DNA of 64,000 nucleotides from Prolixibacteraceae bacterium (GCA_019459525.1 JAIBEY010000052.1:124001-188000); one strand, 5' to 3'; shown: positions 44,282-52,950, counted from the first letter of the stretch. Translations and numbers: made by a program. Notes: generated by a model not told the origin, from the letters alone.

Positions 44282-45286
44282 TTATTTTTTGTAGAATAAT
44301 TTTCCGGTGATTAGCAGTCCGGCAAAAACGAATGCCCCGAACAATAAGCTGCTGGCAGCAATTTGCATTCCGCCTGAAATTACATGCCCGCTCGTACAGC
44401 CACCAGCCATACGCGCACCTATCAGCATGATGAAACCACCGATAAATGACCAGACAATACGTTTTACAGGAGAAGAACCTTCCGTTTTGGCCCAGCCGGT
44501 GTGGATCAACTGAATTTTGAAATCTTTCCGCATCAAAGAGATAACCAATCCCGACAAAACAGAGCCTGCCAGAAAAATCAGCTCCCACCGACCTGCTTTA
44601 ACAGTAGATGCGAAATAATCGTTTTGTGTTAATCCGGTCAGTAAATCGCCCACATACGGATAAGTGGTTGAAGCGCCAATCTGACGATCGAATACTGCGG
44701 TCAGAAAAACGATACAATTCAGAACGGCCAGCCCGATTCCGGCAAAGAGCCAGTTGTAGTTTTTCTTGTTCTCCAATTTATTGAGCAAAAAAGCAATCCC
44801 CACCAATGCCAGTCCGAACACAAACGTTAACAGGTAATAAAGTGCACCTCCACCCAGAGCACTCTGAAGGGTATGTTTACCTAAATCAGGCCCAAGCATT
44901 CCCTGAATAGCTGGTTGAATGAGGGTATAAACAATCCCGCCGATAATCCCGCCGATAATCCCGATCAAGGCATCAACAGAACCTTCGCCCAAAGAAATAG
45001 GCAACGTTCCGGGACAGTAGCCCAAAATGGCCATTCCGGCTCCAAAGATGAGTCCGCCAACAGCAATTCCGGCCAAAAGTATGGGTTTGGTATGCCACGA
45101 AGCATAGCCGAGACCGATTTCCACACTCAGCAAAATGGCACCAACACCAACGGCAACAGCAATAGCTTTAGCCACTGTGTAATCTTCGAGCCGGGCCATT
45201 CCGCTAATAGTGTTGTATTTATTCAGTTTGGCGCTTTGCAGAAGGGCTCCGAACAGGAAGCCGAACAGGAGGATTAATAAAGTCAT
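44282..45286 (-). CDS. YeeE/YedE-family sulfur-compound transporter
   Basis: A 334-residue membrane protein with about nine helices and two related halves. The conserved Cys-containing motifs are LGYCPGTLPI in the first half and GARMAGGCTSGHVISGG in the second, both diagnostic for YeeE/YedE (PmpA/PmpB-fused) proteins. The well-studied TsuA member imports thiosulfate, moving it through conserved Cys residues. No rhodanese or TusA gene is adjacent, so the transported species is inferred only from the family. Confidence 0.88.
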   Translation of the reverse strand: MTLLILLFGFLFGALLQSAKLNKYNTISGMARLEDYTVAKAIAVAVGVGAILLSVEIGLGYASWHTKPILLAGIAVGGLIFGAGMAILGYCPGTLPISLGEGSVDALIGIIGGIIGGIVYTLIQPAIQGMLGPDLGKHTLQSALGGGALYYLLTFVFGLALVGIAFLLNKLENKKNYNWLFAGIGLAVLNCIVFLTAVFDRQIGASTTYPYVGDLLTGLTQNDYFASTVKAGRWELIFLAGSVLSGLVISLMRKDFKIQLIHTGWAKTEGSSPVKRIVWSFIGGFIMLIGARMAGGCTSGHVISGGMQIAASSLLFGAFVFAGLLITGKLFYKK

Positions 45287-45384
45287 ATCAATGAAATTTA
45301 TAGTTTATCAATTCGAATGCGCAATTTACAATTTATGAAGCTCAGTTGCCAATAATTTCGGGCAATGTTTTTTTTGAACATTTG

Positions 45385-45413
45385 TGCAAGTTTCAATAAA
45401 AACAGGTGTCAAA
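45385..45413 (+). promoter_or_regulatory. Putative ECF promoter upstream of the sigma factor gene
   Basis: TGCAAGTTT (45385-45393), 12 nt, then GTGTCAAA (45406-45413), 30 nt upstream of the sigma factor ATG. An identical pair of words with identical 12-nt spacing lies before the anti-sigma gene. Confidence 0.6.
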
Positions 45414-45442
45414 TACATTAAATTCACACTTGATAAATTTTA

Positions 45443-46024
45443 ATGGACGAATCCGAACTGATAAAAGGCATACAGCAAGGCGACCACAGGTCTTTTCAAA
45501 CACTGGTTGATACCTACCAGCGAAAGGTTGTGAATACCTGTTTGGTAATTGTTCACAACACGGCCGATGCTGAAGATCTGGCTCAGGATGTTTTCCTTGA
45601 AATATTTCGGACTGCCGGTAACTTTAGAGGAGAAGCCAGACTATCGACCTGGTTATACCGGATTGCGACCAACCGCTCGCTGAATCATATTCGCAACAAA
45701 AAGCGGAAAGGCTTTTTTCAGTCGCTGGAAGAAACTTTTACAGGAGGCAAAAACAGGAACAGCGAAATTTCGGAAAACGGTGACGATCAACCCGACCATC
45801 GCATTACCGACCGGCAGCGAAGCGATTTGTTGCATCGTGCTATCGACCATCTTCCTGAAAAACAACGCGTAGCCTTTACCCTGAATAAATACGAAGAATT
45901 GCCGTACCAGCAAATTGCCGAAATCATGGAAATATCCCTGGCTTCGGTTGAATCGCTCATACACCGGGCAAAAAAGAACCTTCAGGAACAGCTTTACGAA
46001 TGTTACCGAAAAAAATGTGTATAA
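45443..46024 (+). CDS. ECF-type RNA polymerase sigma factor
   Basis: A 193-residue sigma-70 family protein with region 2 (LVIVHNTADAEDLAQDVFLE, WLYRIATNRSLNHIR) and region 4 (LPEKQRVAFTLNKYEELPYQ, SLASVESLIHRAKKNL). The linker between the two is longer than usual (about residues 95-130). It is followed by an anti-sigma gene, a CpxP-like gene and metal-binding secreted proteins. The repeated promoter-like words upstream of this gene and of the next suggest autoregulation. Confidence 0.93.
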   Translation: MDESELIKGIQQGDHRSFQTLVDTYQRKVVNTCLVIVHNTADAEDLAQDVFLEIFRTAGNFRGEARLSTWLYRIATNRSLNHIRNKKRKGFFQSLEETFTGGKNRNSEISENGDDQPDHRITDRQRSDLLHRAIDHLPEKQRVAFTLNKYEELPYQQIAEIMEISLASVESLIHRAKKNLQEQLYECYRKKCV

Positions 46025-46028
46025 ACAA

Positions 46029-46057
46029 TGCAAGTTTTTGTACCGAATAGTGTCAAA
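46029..46057 (+). promoter_or_regulatory. Second copy of the putative ECF promoter, before the anti-sigma gene
   Basis: TGCAAGTTT (46029-46037), 12 nt, then GTGTCAAA (46050-46057). It begins 5 nt after the sigma gene and ends 18 nt before the anti-sigma ATG. Confidence 0.6.
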
Positions 46058-46075
46058 CTTTAAACGACGAAAGAA

Positions 46076-46498
46076 ATGAAATGCAAAACGCTACATAAGG
46101 ACTTGATTTTTTATCTCGACAATGAGTTGCCGATCGAAAAACGGAAAGAAATTGAGAGACACCTCGAAATGTGTGCCGATTGCAGGAATTTTTACTCTTT
46201 TCTTCAAGCCGAAATGCAAATAATCGGGAAAGAAAAAAATCCGGAACCTTCGCCTTTCTTCTTTACCCGCTTAAGTGCCAGAATAGATGAACGGCCAGAT
46301 TTCAGGCAACAAAGTTTGTGGAACCGCGTAGCACAACCCGCATTTTTTTCGCTGATCCTGATTGCCGGAATTTATGGCGGACTAAGATTTGGAAGTCATG
46401 CTTCTTCCGGAGCAATTCACCAAACAAGCTCCTCATCCGTTCAGTTATTGAACGATTTTGAATCGGAACCTATCGAATCTTTTTTACTCGACCAATGA
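46076..46498 (+). CDS. Zinc-finger anti-sigma factor
   Basis: A 140-residue membrane protein with a zf-HC2-type anti-sigma domain: MKCKTLHKDLIFYLDNELP, then ERHLEMCADCRNF with the His-x3-Cys-x2-Cys ligands. One membrane helix is at about 90-107 (FFSLILIAGIYGGLRFG) and a short periplasmic tail follows. It should bind the ECF sigma factor and release it on an envelope signal. The next gene overlaps by 4 nt (ATGA), so sensor and anti-sigma factor are translationally coupled. Confidence 0.9.
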   Translation: MKCKTLHKDLIFYLDNELPIEKRKEIERHLEMCADCRNFYSFLQAEMQIIGKEKNPEPSPFFFTRLSARIDERPDFRQQSLWNRVAQPAFFSLILIAGIYGGLRFGSHASSGAIHQTSSSSVQLLNDFESEPIESFLLDQ

Positions 46499-47031
46499 TG
46501 AACCCAACAAATAAAAACCGAATACTAATCTGGATCATTGTTATCCTGGTTGCAACCAATCTTTCAACCATTGGTTCGTTTTACTATCACCGGATTACTG
46601 AGTTGAAAACAACGACTCCAAAACAAGAAGAACAGACTACGCTTCCGGGAGAACAGCGTACCCGTTTTTTCAGAGACGAATTGAATCTAAGCAATGAACA
46701 GATTGACCAGTTCCGCGACATTAACCGAACTTTTAACCGAACGGCCCGCAACATTGAAGCAGATTTGGCCAGACTGCGAAAAGAACTGATAGACGAACTC
46801 GGAACTCAAAATCCGGACAACAACAAACTTGATAAACTGGCTATAGAAATTGGCGAAAATCACCGCAAACTCAAGCAAGTTACAACCACTTTTTATCTGG
46901 ACATGAAGGCGATTTGCAACACGGGGCAGCAGGAAAAACTGCATGAAATCTTTCAGTCGATGCTCAACAAAGATAACCAGGTAAATCTTCCCCGACCCGG
47001 AAATCAGGGAGGCCGATGGCGTAACCCATAA
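46495..47031 (+). CDS. CpxP/Spy-like heavy-metal-resistance periplasmic protein
   Basis: A 178-residue protein with one N-terminal membrane anchor (about 9-26) and a helical periplasmic domain of the LTxxQ/CpxP type: ELNLSNEQIDQFRDINRTFN, then LKQVTTTFYLDMKAICNTGQ and QEKLHEIFQSML. Members sense or bind metals and misfolded proteins. It overlaps the anti-sigma gene by 4 nt, the classical CnrX-like position of a sensor controlling an ECF pair. Confidence 0.87.
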   Translation: MMNPTNKNRILIWIIVILVATNLSTIGSFYYHRITELKTTTPKQEEQTTLPGEQRTRFFRDELNLSNEQIDQFRDINRTFNRTARNIEADLARLRKELIDELGTQNPDNNKLDKLAIEIGENHRKLKQVTTTFYLDMKAICNTGQQEKLHEIFQSMLNKDNQVNLPRPGNQGGRWRNP

Positions 47032-47168
47032 ACATTTATTCTAATAGTTCCAATACGGAAACAAGTCGGTTTAATCGGGTTGATGGGTCATTCCTTGTCC
47101 TAATTTCGAAAGAATAAGAACACCCAATTAATTAAACAACAAACATTTAACAATTAAAAACAAAGATT

Positions 47169-47459
47169 ATGAAAGTAAAGATTTTTTTAGCTGGATTCGC
47201 CCTGGTGGCAGTAACAGCTTTGGCAAGTGCACAAAATCCGGTTGCCGGGAGAGGAAATGGCAACGGGACATCGAAAAGCGCAGCTTTTGTTGACGCCAAT
47301 AAAAATGGCATTTGCGACACGTACGAAAACCGCGCAAGCCAAACATCAGTTGGCAAAAGAAATGGAACTGGAAATTGCGTTGGACAAGGCAACAGAAAAG
47401 GAAACAATTCAGGGAAAAGACAAGGTTCAGGCAACGGAAGCTGTCGCCGTTTGCAATAA
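47169..47459 (+). CDS. Small secreted EF-hand-like, Gly/Asn-rich protein
   Basis: A 96-residue exported protein (signal peptide MKVKIFLAGFALVAVTALASA). FVDANKNGICDTYE at about residues 41-54 is an EF-hand-like calcium loop (DxNxNGxxDxxE), and a tail rich in Gly, Asn, Lys and Arg follows, with two Cys (GTGNCVGQGN, GNGSCRR). I do not recognise a family. The tail resembles that of the next protein, suggesting a shared role, perhaps metal binding. The same DNA is open in another frame, but this frame has the good signal peptide and start. Confidence 0.7.
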   Translation: MKVKIFLAGFALVAVTALASAQNPVAGRGNGNGTSKSAAFVDANKNGICDTYENRASQTSVGKRNGTGNCVGQGNRKGNNSGKRQGSGNGSCRRLQ

Positions 47460-47496
47460 ACAATCACATTTTATTCATTCAAAAAATTCAAGAGTA

Positions 47497-48273
47497 ATGA
47501 AAACAAAAAACATGATTTTCGGATTGATGCTAGTTGCATCAGCAGCTTTCGGGTTTATTTCGTGCAACAACTCTCCTGCTGTTGACAATGAACTGATTGA
47601 AAAGTCGGCTACTATGGATTTGATCACCAATTTTCCGGTACTGGTTTCGGGCGAAGATGCCGGCATCCTGCTAATGCGCGAAGAAGAAAAAATGGCCCAC
47701 GACGTTTATACCGTTTTTGGCAATAGCTACGACCTCCCCATTTTCAATAACATTGCCAACAGCGAAACCAACCATTACAACGCCATGGGGACACTGATTT
47801 CTACCTACCAACTTACTGATCCTTCGACCGGGATAGCTGGAACATTCACCAACATCACCATTTCCAACCTTTACGCACAACTGGTTGAAGCGGGCTCCGG
47901 TTCGGTTGAAGAAGCTCTGAAAACCGGCGCATACATTGAAGAATACGACATTGTTGACCTTGAAAAACTGATTGCAGCTACCAGGAATACCGCACTTCAG
48001 CAGATATACGGCAACCTGCTGCGCGGTTCGCGTAACCACTTGCGCGCATTTGTAGCTACACTCAAAACCTACCAGGTGACCTACGTTCCGGAAGTTATGA
48101 GCGCCGAAGATTTCGAGACCATCATCAGCAATCCAATGGAACCCGGGAACCAAAACGGAATGATGAACGGAAACGGGAATAAAAATGGCAAGGGAAAAGG
48201 AGGAAATGGCAACAAAGGTGCCGGTGGGCAAAAAGGACAGGGAACCGGTACTGGCGTTTGCATTAACGGATAA
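47497..48273 (+). CDS. DUF2202 ferritin-like lipoprotein
   Basis: A 258-residue protein starting at ATG 47497 with a lipobox-like end to its signal (FGFISC). The DUF2202 core starts LLMREEEKMAHDVYTVF and includes IFNNIANSETNHYNAMGTLI; the Glu/His pairs of the four-helix bundle are those expected for a di-metal ferritin-like fold. The tail (from about 215) is Gly/Asn/Lys-rich and ends GTGTGVCING. The gene is the last of the presumed ECF-controlled group. A longer reading frame to 47227 overlaps the small protein gene and was rejected. Confidence 0.85.
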   Translation: MKTKNMIFGLMLVASAAFGFISCNNSPAVDNELIEKSATMDLITNFPVLVSGEDAGILLMREEEKMAHDVYTVFGNSYDLPIFNNIANSETNHYNAMGTLISTYQLTDPSTGIAGTFTNITISNLYAQLVEAGSGSVEEALKTGAYIEEYDIVDLEKLIAATRNTALQQIYGNLLRGSRNHLRAFVATLKTYQVTYVPEVMSAEDFETIISNPMEPGNQNGMMNGNGNKNGKGKGGNGNKGAGGQKGQGTGTGVCING

Positions 48274-48303
48274 ACCGCTTCCAAACTGATTACTTTTAAC
48301 TAA

Positions 48304-48346
48304 CCGAAAAGCCTTTCATTTCATCGAGAGGCTTTTCGGATTTTTT
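48304..48346 (+). terminator. Terminator after the DUF2202 gene
   Basis: CCGAAAAGCCT (48304-48314) and AGGCTTTTCGG (48329-48339) followed by a T run. The rest of the 306-bp gap (to 48580) holds a small AATGGT/ACCATT hairpin near 48450 and the next terminator; no gene was seen. Confidence 0.85.
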
Positions 48347-48497
48347 AACAACAACCAAAGCTGTTTTTCATTCATACAAAAAAACAGATGGTCAGCTTCA
48401 ACGAAAGCCTGAAGAAGGAGTAGAAATAGAAAGCAATATAAAGAAAACGAATGGTGCGAAAAACCATTCCTTTATCTATCCTGTCGGGTATATTTAA

Positions 48498-48551
48498 AAA
48501 TAATCTCCATTAAAAGCCAAGATGTTTCCTGGCTTTTAATGGAGATTATTT
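48498..48551. terminator. Strong terminator downstream of the repetitive Lys/Ala-rich gene
   Basis: A 22-bp arm (48498-48519, starting AAATAATCTCC) pairs exactly with 48530-48551, ending in a T run on the plus strand. Serves the minus-strand gene ending at 48581. Confidence 0.88.
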
Positions 48552-48580
48552 TTTAGAAACTGAACTATTCAAGTATAAAA

Positions 48581-49084
48581 TTACCAGTTCGACTCGTCAA
48601 GGACTTCTTCACTTTCAGCAGTTTTAGCGGCAGTCTTCAATGCTTTAACAGTTTTAGAAGTCTTGGCAGTGCCCTCGGTCTTTTTCGTATCCTTTGCTTC
48701 AACTTTTCCACCTTTAGCGGTATTTTTGGCATCGTTTACAGTACTCTTCGCATCGTTGGCCGTACTTTTGGCGTCTTCAACAGTGCTCTTTGCTTCGTCC
48801 ACCGTGGCCTTGGTAACTTCGATAGCAGCTTTCGGGTTTTTTAGAAAAGCTTTTGGGTTGGTGGCCATAAATTTTGCAGTGTTCAAAACCCCTTTCCCTT
48901 TTTTGGCAGTTGCCTTCCCCTTTTCTACCGTTTCTTGTCCTTTCACTACCGTTGCGGCCCCATTTTCTACTGTAGCTTTCGCTTTTTTGCCTTTTGATAC
49001 CTGAGCGTCCTGTGCCTGAACATGGCTTTGACACACCACAAGCACAAATAATACAACGAATAATACTTTGCAATAATTTTTCAT
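48581..49084 (-). CDS. Exported Lys/Ala-rich heptad-repeat protein, LEA-like
   Basis: A 167-residue protein with a signal peptide (ending near SHVQA). From about residue 85 four or more 7-residue units repeat (DEAKSTV, EDAKSTA, NDAKSTV, NDAKNTA), and the earlier part has looser KG/KATV repeats (VEKGKATAKKGKGV). The composition (Lys, Ala, Thr, Asp, Glu) resembles late-embryogenesis-abundant proteins and other disordered helix formers. No enzyme domain. The family is unknown to me; stress protection or a periplasmic spacer are guesses. Confidence 0.72.
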   Translation of the reverse strand: MKNYCKVLFVVLFVLVVCQSHVQAQDAQVSKGKKAKATVENGAATVVKGQETVEKGKATAKKGKGVLNTAKFMATNPKAFLKNPKAAIEVTKATVDEAKSTVEDAKSTANDAKSTVNDAKNTAKGGKVEAKDTKKTEGTAKTSKTVKALKTAAKTAESEEVLDESNW

Positions 49085-49433
49085 TTTTCGAATTGATTTA
49101 ATGATGATTGGGTTTTTATGGTTGAATTGATTGATTTTTTGTTTGTCGGTAAAATCGGACTGCTTCGTTTTTTCTGACCGGTTGGCCGTTTTAAATCAGG
49201 TGAGAACGCCGAATAGACCAAGGCTCAAAACTAAAGATGATTTACCAGAAGACAGAAAAACAGGATAAGACAAAAAGTGGACAATTGGAAAAACCGCATC
49301 TATATCTGTAAAAATTCAGAAGGGCAAACGATCAAAATCCCGGGCTATGGGTTGGACGAAAAAATGGGGCTGTCCCAAAGTCAAAAAATTGTTTTGACCT
49401 TTGAAACAGCCCCAGTAAAACTAGAAGTACCGG
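49085..49433. other. Intergenic region with a terminator
   Basis: About 350 bp between two divergent-to-convergent minus-strand genes. The only clear structure is the hairpin at 49366-49413. A plus-strand frame (49277-49627) runs into the methyltransferase gene antisense and shows no family features. Confidence 0.45.
49366..49413 (-). terminator. Hairpin downstream of the methyltransferase gene
   Basis: GGGGCTGT (49366-49373) pairs with ACAGCCCC (49406-49413), and AAAGTCAAAA with TTTTGACCTT inside. It resembles the termini of some insertion sequences, so it may be a repeat that works as a terminator. Confidence 0.6.
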
Positions 49434-50207
49434 TTAAATCTTCTTCCCGATATAAAATACATAACCATAGTACGCCTTGTATTTGGCGTACAATTGCGCT
49501 TCATGGCGCTGAAATGCGACGAGTTCTTCGGCAGTGGTATTGCCTGCATGCTTCTTTAAGAAAGCTTCCTGCACCGAAATTTGCGGAGCATGGTAGTGGT
49601 CTGTCCAGCAGTTTTCAGGCAAAATAAACGATGCCACCGGAACATAACCGGTCTTTTGCATAATCGCAACGTTATTCGGAATGGTATCAATTTCAGGATA
49701 AGCTGCCATCCAAAATTCACTGATCTCAGCAGGTCGTGTTTCGGTAAACCACGATGCTTCTGAAACGGCAACATATCCTCCTGTTTTCAGAAATTTCCGC
49801 CATTCGGTCAGTCCACGTTCGAACCCAATGTTGTAAATCGCACCTTCCGACCATATCAGGTCTAATTCTTCCTCCTGAAAAGGCAGGTCGTCCATTGAAC
49901 CAACGATGCCCCCTACCCTTTCCTGAAGGTTCAGCTTCGTCGCATTTTGGTTAAATCGGCTAATGAAATCGGGAAACAAGTCAAGCCCGGTGATTTGACC
50001 GGGTGCATTTTGCGCTAAAGTCATGGTTTGTCCGCCTGTTCCGCAGCCCAAATCGACAATGCGCGATTCCGGAGTTAAGTTGTCTATAAAGCTCAACGCT
50101 TTAATTGTGGCTTCAGGACTACCGGGGCCTTGTCGTTCTGTACTTGAAAAATATTCGCAGATTAAACTAATGTCGAATTCGTGTATAGTTTTATTTTCGT
50201 TACTCAT
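49434..50207 (-). CDS. Class I SAM-dependent methyltransferase
   Basis: A 257-residue protein; I start at the ATG at 50207 ([12 protein letters not shown]). Motif I is [16 protein letters not shown], then a motif II-like [11 protein letters not shown], and [19 protein letters not shown], which matches a Bacteroidota methyltransferase family of unknown substrate. There is no membrane segment. It is a single gene followed by a hairpin. Confidence 0.85.
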   Translation of the reverse strand: MSNENKTIHEFDISLICEYFSSTERQGPGSPEATIKALSFIDNLTPESRIVDLGCGTGGQTMTLAQNAPGQITGLDLFPDFISRFNQNATKLNLQERVGGIVGSMDDLPFQEEELDLIWSEGAIYNIGFERGLTEWRKFLKTGGYVAVSEASWFTETRPAEISEFWMAAYPEIDTIPNNVAIMQKTGYVPVASFILPENCWTDHYHAPQISVQEAFLKKHAGNTTAEELVAFQRHEAQLYAKYKAYYGYVFYIGKKI

Positions 50208-50648
50208 GATGTTTAAATTTAAATGTTGGGCAACAGCAAAAGTTAATCTCACTTTTGCGTGCCATTTTTATAAATATATAGACGTGAAAATAACTCTGAC
50301 CTGAACAGGCCTGAGTTTGCTAAGGGATAACCGAAGGCGGAATGCCCAGGGTTATTTACTTCACACTATCCGAAATTAAATTAAACATCCAAAGTTTTTA
50401 GAAGCGGCAAATGTAAGTTTTTTTTGTATTGTGTCTTTAATTACCTCTGCCTTTTCTCACACATATTCTTTTTAATTGATACTTCCCAATCAGAAAATTT
50501 CTTAATCAAAACATAATCTCACAAGTAACCGGAAACAAAATATTGATTGTACTTTTGCCACCGAAAACAAAAACAATTCGGGAAAAACCTCATGAAATTC
50601 AGAGTCGGGTTTCAGGTTTCGGTGTCCCTTTCACGAAAACACGAAAAC
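50208..50648. other. Intergenic region with a promoter box
   Basis: About 440 bp without a recognisable gene between divergent transcripts. A TACTTTTG element (50550-50557) matches TAnnTTTG on the plus strand. I saw no repeat or RNA structure that I can name. Confidence 0.45.
50550..50557 (+). promoter_or_regulatory. Possible -7 promoter element of the metallopeptidase-like lipoprotein gene
   Basis: TACTTTTG is a perfect TAnnTTTG, 91 nt before the start codon. No good -33 element was found at the usual distance. Confidence 0.4.
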
Positions 50649-51449
50649 ATGAAAAACACATTACTTTTATTGATGTTGTTCCTGATTGGCTTTACCGGAT
50701 GTAAAGACGATTCGGGATCAACAATGCTCGATGGCCCGTGGGTCACCACTTCGCAAGGCTTAATTACCTTGCATACCCGTCCGGCAGGTTACGGATACGG
50801 CGCTTCGCCCGACCAAACGGCCATCGACTCAACCCTCGTTCACCAGAATGCTTTTATTGGGCTAATCAACCAAAAGCTAAACACCGGATTCGATGAAAAA
50901 TTGGAGATTTATTTCTTCAACAAAGATGAGGTAGAATTAAAACTGGGTGTAAAGGCCGGAGGAAGTACCAATCCAAAACGAAAGGAGATTTACTATTCAT
51001 TTGGCTACCACCAATACTACCCCAACCTGAAATTATATGATTATCTGGGTGTACATGAGATGGTTCACATGGTTGCCGAAAATACGATCGGACAGGGAGG
51101 AACAACGATGATTATTGAGGGATTGGCTGTTGCCATCGACGGAACTTTAGGAAATGTGGGCGAAACCCGGAAACTGATTGGCGAATGGATGGCTGAATAC
51201 CAGAATGCAGGCAACATTTATACCCCAACGCAGTTGCTCGAAAAACCATCAGCGATCACCGACATTGAATTTTACGCCCAATCGGGGAATTTTGTAAACT
51301 GGCTTCTTCAAAAGTTTGGGGCATCCGAAATTGCCCAATTGTATCAACTGAACAAAGACCAGTTCAAATCTGAATTCCAAAAAATCACCGGACAAACCTA
51401 TACTTCCATGGAAGCAGACTATCTGGATGAAACCAGGGAGAAACAATAA
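50649..51449 (+). CDS. Lipoprotein with HExxH zinc-peptidase motif
   Basis: A 266-residue protein starting at ATG 50649 with the lipobox FTGC. GVHEMVHMVAENTIG has the HExxH motif, followed after 24 residues by IIEGLAVAIDG, whose Glu could be the third ligand, as in gluzincins. Other parts (EIYFFNKDEVELKLG, FVNWLLQKFGASEIAQLYQL) look like DUF-type small peptidases. Function not known. The next gene, a murein L,D-transpeptidase-like gene, lies 98 bp downstream. Confidence 0.75.
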   Translation: MKNTLLLLMLFLIGFTGCKDDSGSTMLDGPWVTTSQGLITLHTRPAGYGYGASPDQTAIDSTLVHQNAFIGLINQKLNTGFDEKLEIYFFNKDEVELKLGVKAGGSTNPKRKEIYYSFGYHQYYPNLKLYDYLGVHEMVHMVAENTIGQGGTTMIIEGLAVAIDGTLGNVGETRKLIGEWMAEYQNAGNIYTPTQLLEKPSAITDIEFYAQSGNFVNWLLQKFGASEIAQLYQLNKDQFKSEFQKITGQTYTSMEADYLDETREKQ

Positions 51450-51547
51450 AACACTACATCTGCAAATCTGGTTTTGCAACAAAAACCAAAATCAGGAGTT
51501 AAATATATGAATTGTTTTACACTATTTTTGCCCCAATTTTTATTTGC

Positions 51548-52294
51548 ATGAAACATTTAATCATCCTCTTTTTCTTGGGTTCGCTCTTGTTGGAAACACC
51601 GCCAAGTTCGTTCCGCGAGAAACAGTTAAATTTCACACGTGTCAGGGAAGCCTACCATTCCAAGGAAAAGATTGTAACCAAAACACTTACTGAACACGGT
51701 ATTTCGCGCGATAGCCTACAGATTTACCTCCGGGCTTTTAAAACCGAAAAAAAGGTTGAAGTGTGGGGAAAAAACAACTGCGACTCCGCCTACACCTTAA
51801 TCAAAGAAATTCCGATTTGCGAAATATCGGGCGTGATTGGCCCCAAACGACGCTCGCAGGATTTGCAGGTTCCGGAAGGTTTTTATCGCATCAACGAATT
51901 AAACCCGTACAGCAAATATTATTTGTCGATGAAGATCAACTATCCGAATGCGTCTGATAGTATTCGCGGAGTAAAAGGGCGGCTGGGTAACCTGATTTAC
52001 ATTCACGGCGGCTGCGAATCATCAGGGTGCATCTCCATTGCCGACGATAAAATCAAGGAGTTGTTTGTGTATTGCATCGAAGCCTACAACGCAGGTCAGA
52101 AAGAAATCAACATTGCCATTTATCCGGCCCGTCTCGACGATAAAACTTACGCCCGGCTAACAACAGGATACAGTAAAAACAAAGATAAAATCAGCCTGTG
52201 GGCCGACCTCAAAAAAAGCTACGATTTGTTTAATCAGAAGAAAGTTCCGCCTACGGTGAAATACAATACCGATGGAACACATGAGGTGAATTGA
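51548..52294 (+). CDS. YafK/YkuD-family murein L,D-transpeptidase-like protein
   Basis: A 248-residue exported protein (start ATG 51548). The catalytic block IHGGCESSGCISIADDKI is the HG-x-SxGC pattern of L,D-transpeptidases in the YafK branch. FYRINELNPYSKYYLSMKIN upstream is typical. Enzymes of this group alter peptidoglycan cross-links or detach lipoproteins from peptidoglycan. Confidence 0.87.
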   Translation: MKHLIILFFLGSLLLETPPSSFREKQLNFTRVREAYHSKEKIVTKTLTEHGISRDSLQIYLRAFKTEKKVEVWGKNNCDSAYTLIKEIPICEISGVIGPKRRSQDLQVPEGFYRINELNPYSKYYLSMKINYPNASDSIRGVKGRLGNLIYIHGGCESSGCISIADDKIKELFVYCIEAYNAGQKEINIAIYPARLDDKTYARLTTGYSKNKDKISLWADLKKSYDLFNQKKVPPTVKYNTDGTHEVN

Positions 52295-52331
52295 TTTATT
52301 TGATACCTTTCTCTTTTTAAAGTACATCTAA

Positions 52332-52904
52332 ATGTATCCTAATTTCATCAGTCATATTCGCAAATATGTAGAACTCGACGATCATTCAGTTGCCCGATTA
52401 AATCAATACATATCTCCCCTGAAATTAAAGCGGAAGGAGTTTTTACTGAAGGAAGGTCAAATTTGCCAATCCATTTATTTTGTAGAGAAGGGTTGTCTAA
52501 GGATGTATTTTATCGACGACAAGCTAAACGAGCAGATTACTCAATTTGCCTTGGAACATTGGTGGATAGCCGACCATTTTAGCTTTCTGGACAATAAACC
52601 ATCACCCTACTTTATACAAACCATCGAAAAATCGGAAATCCTTGCAATTAGCACAACTTCGTTTGAAGAAATGCTACGTGAACTCCCGCAAATGGAGCGC
52701 TATTTCAGGATAATTGTGCAACGGGCGGTGGCAGCCTCACAACTCCGCCTTAAATACATGTACGAGATGTCAAAAGAGGAATTCTACCAACATTTCAGCA
52801 CTACCTTCCCCGAATTCGTTCAGCGCGTTCCGCAATATATGATTGCTTCTTACCTGGGCCTTACCCCGCAATACGTAAGCGAACTCCGAAAAAAGAAATT
52901 GTAG
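52332..52904 (+). CDS. Crp/Fnr-family transcriptional regulator
   Basis: A 190-residue protein with a cyclic-nucleotide-binding-like beta roll (about 20-115; KEFLLKEGQICQSIYFVEKG) and a C-terminal helix-turn-helix (IASYLGLTPQYVSELRKKK). The nucleotide pocket Arg-Ser/Thr pair is not obvious, as in many Bacteroidota members that do not bind cAMP. It stands 37 nt after the L,D-transpeptidase gene and upstream of the FMN-binding gene, which it may control. Confidence 0.88.
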   Translation: MYPNFISHIRKYVELDDHSVARLNQYISPLKLKRKEFLLKEGQICQSIYFVEKGCLRMYFIDDKLNEQITQFALEHWWIADHFSFLDNKPSPYFIQTIEKSEILAISTTSFEEMLRELPQMERYFRIIVQRAVAASQLRLKYMYEMSKEEFYQHFSTTFPEFVQRVPQYMIASYLGLTPQYVSELRKKKL

Positions 52905-52950
52905 GCTTCATTTCTTAAACCAGCTTAATTTTTTATTGCGTTCGCACGGA

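Noticed and set aside
47227-47496. N-terminal extension of the DUF2202 protein
   Set aside because: It overlaps the small EF-hand-like gene in another frame and lacks a signal; ATG 47497 gives a clear lipoprotein.
48663-49004. Plus-strand hydrophobic, Ala/Phe/Val-rich reading frame with repeats, resembling a membrane protein
   Set aside because: It is the mirror of the Lys/Ala heptad repeats on the minus strand; that gene has the signal peptide and the terminator.
49366-49413. Insertion sequence end near the methyltransferase gene
   Set aside because: Only one end-like hairpin is present, with no transposase or partner end, so it is kept as a terminator.
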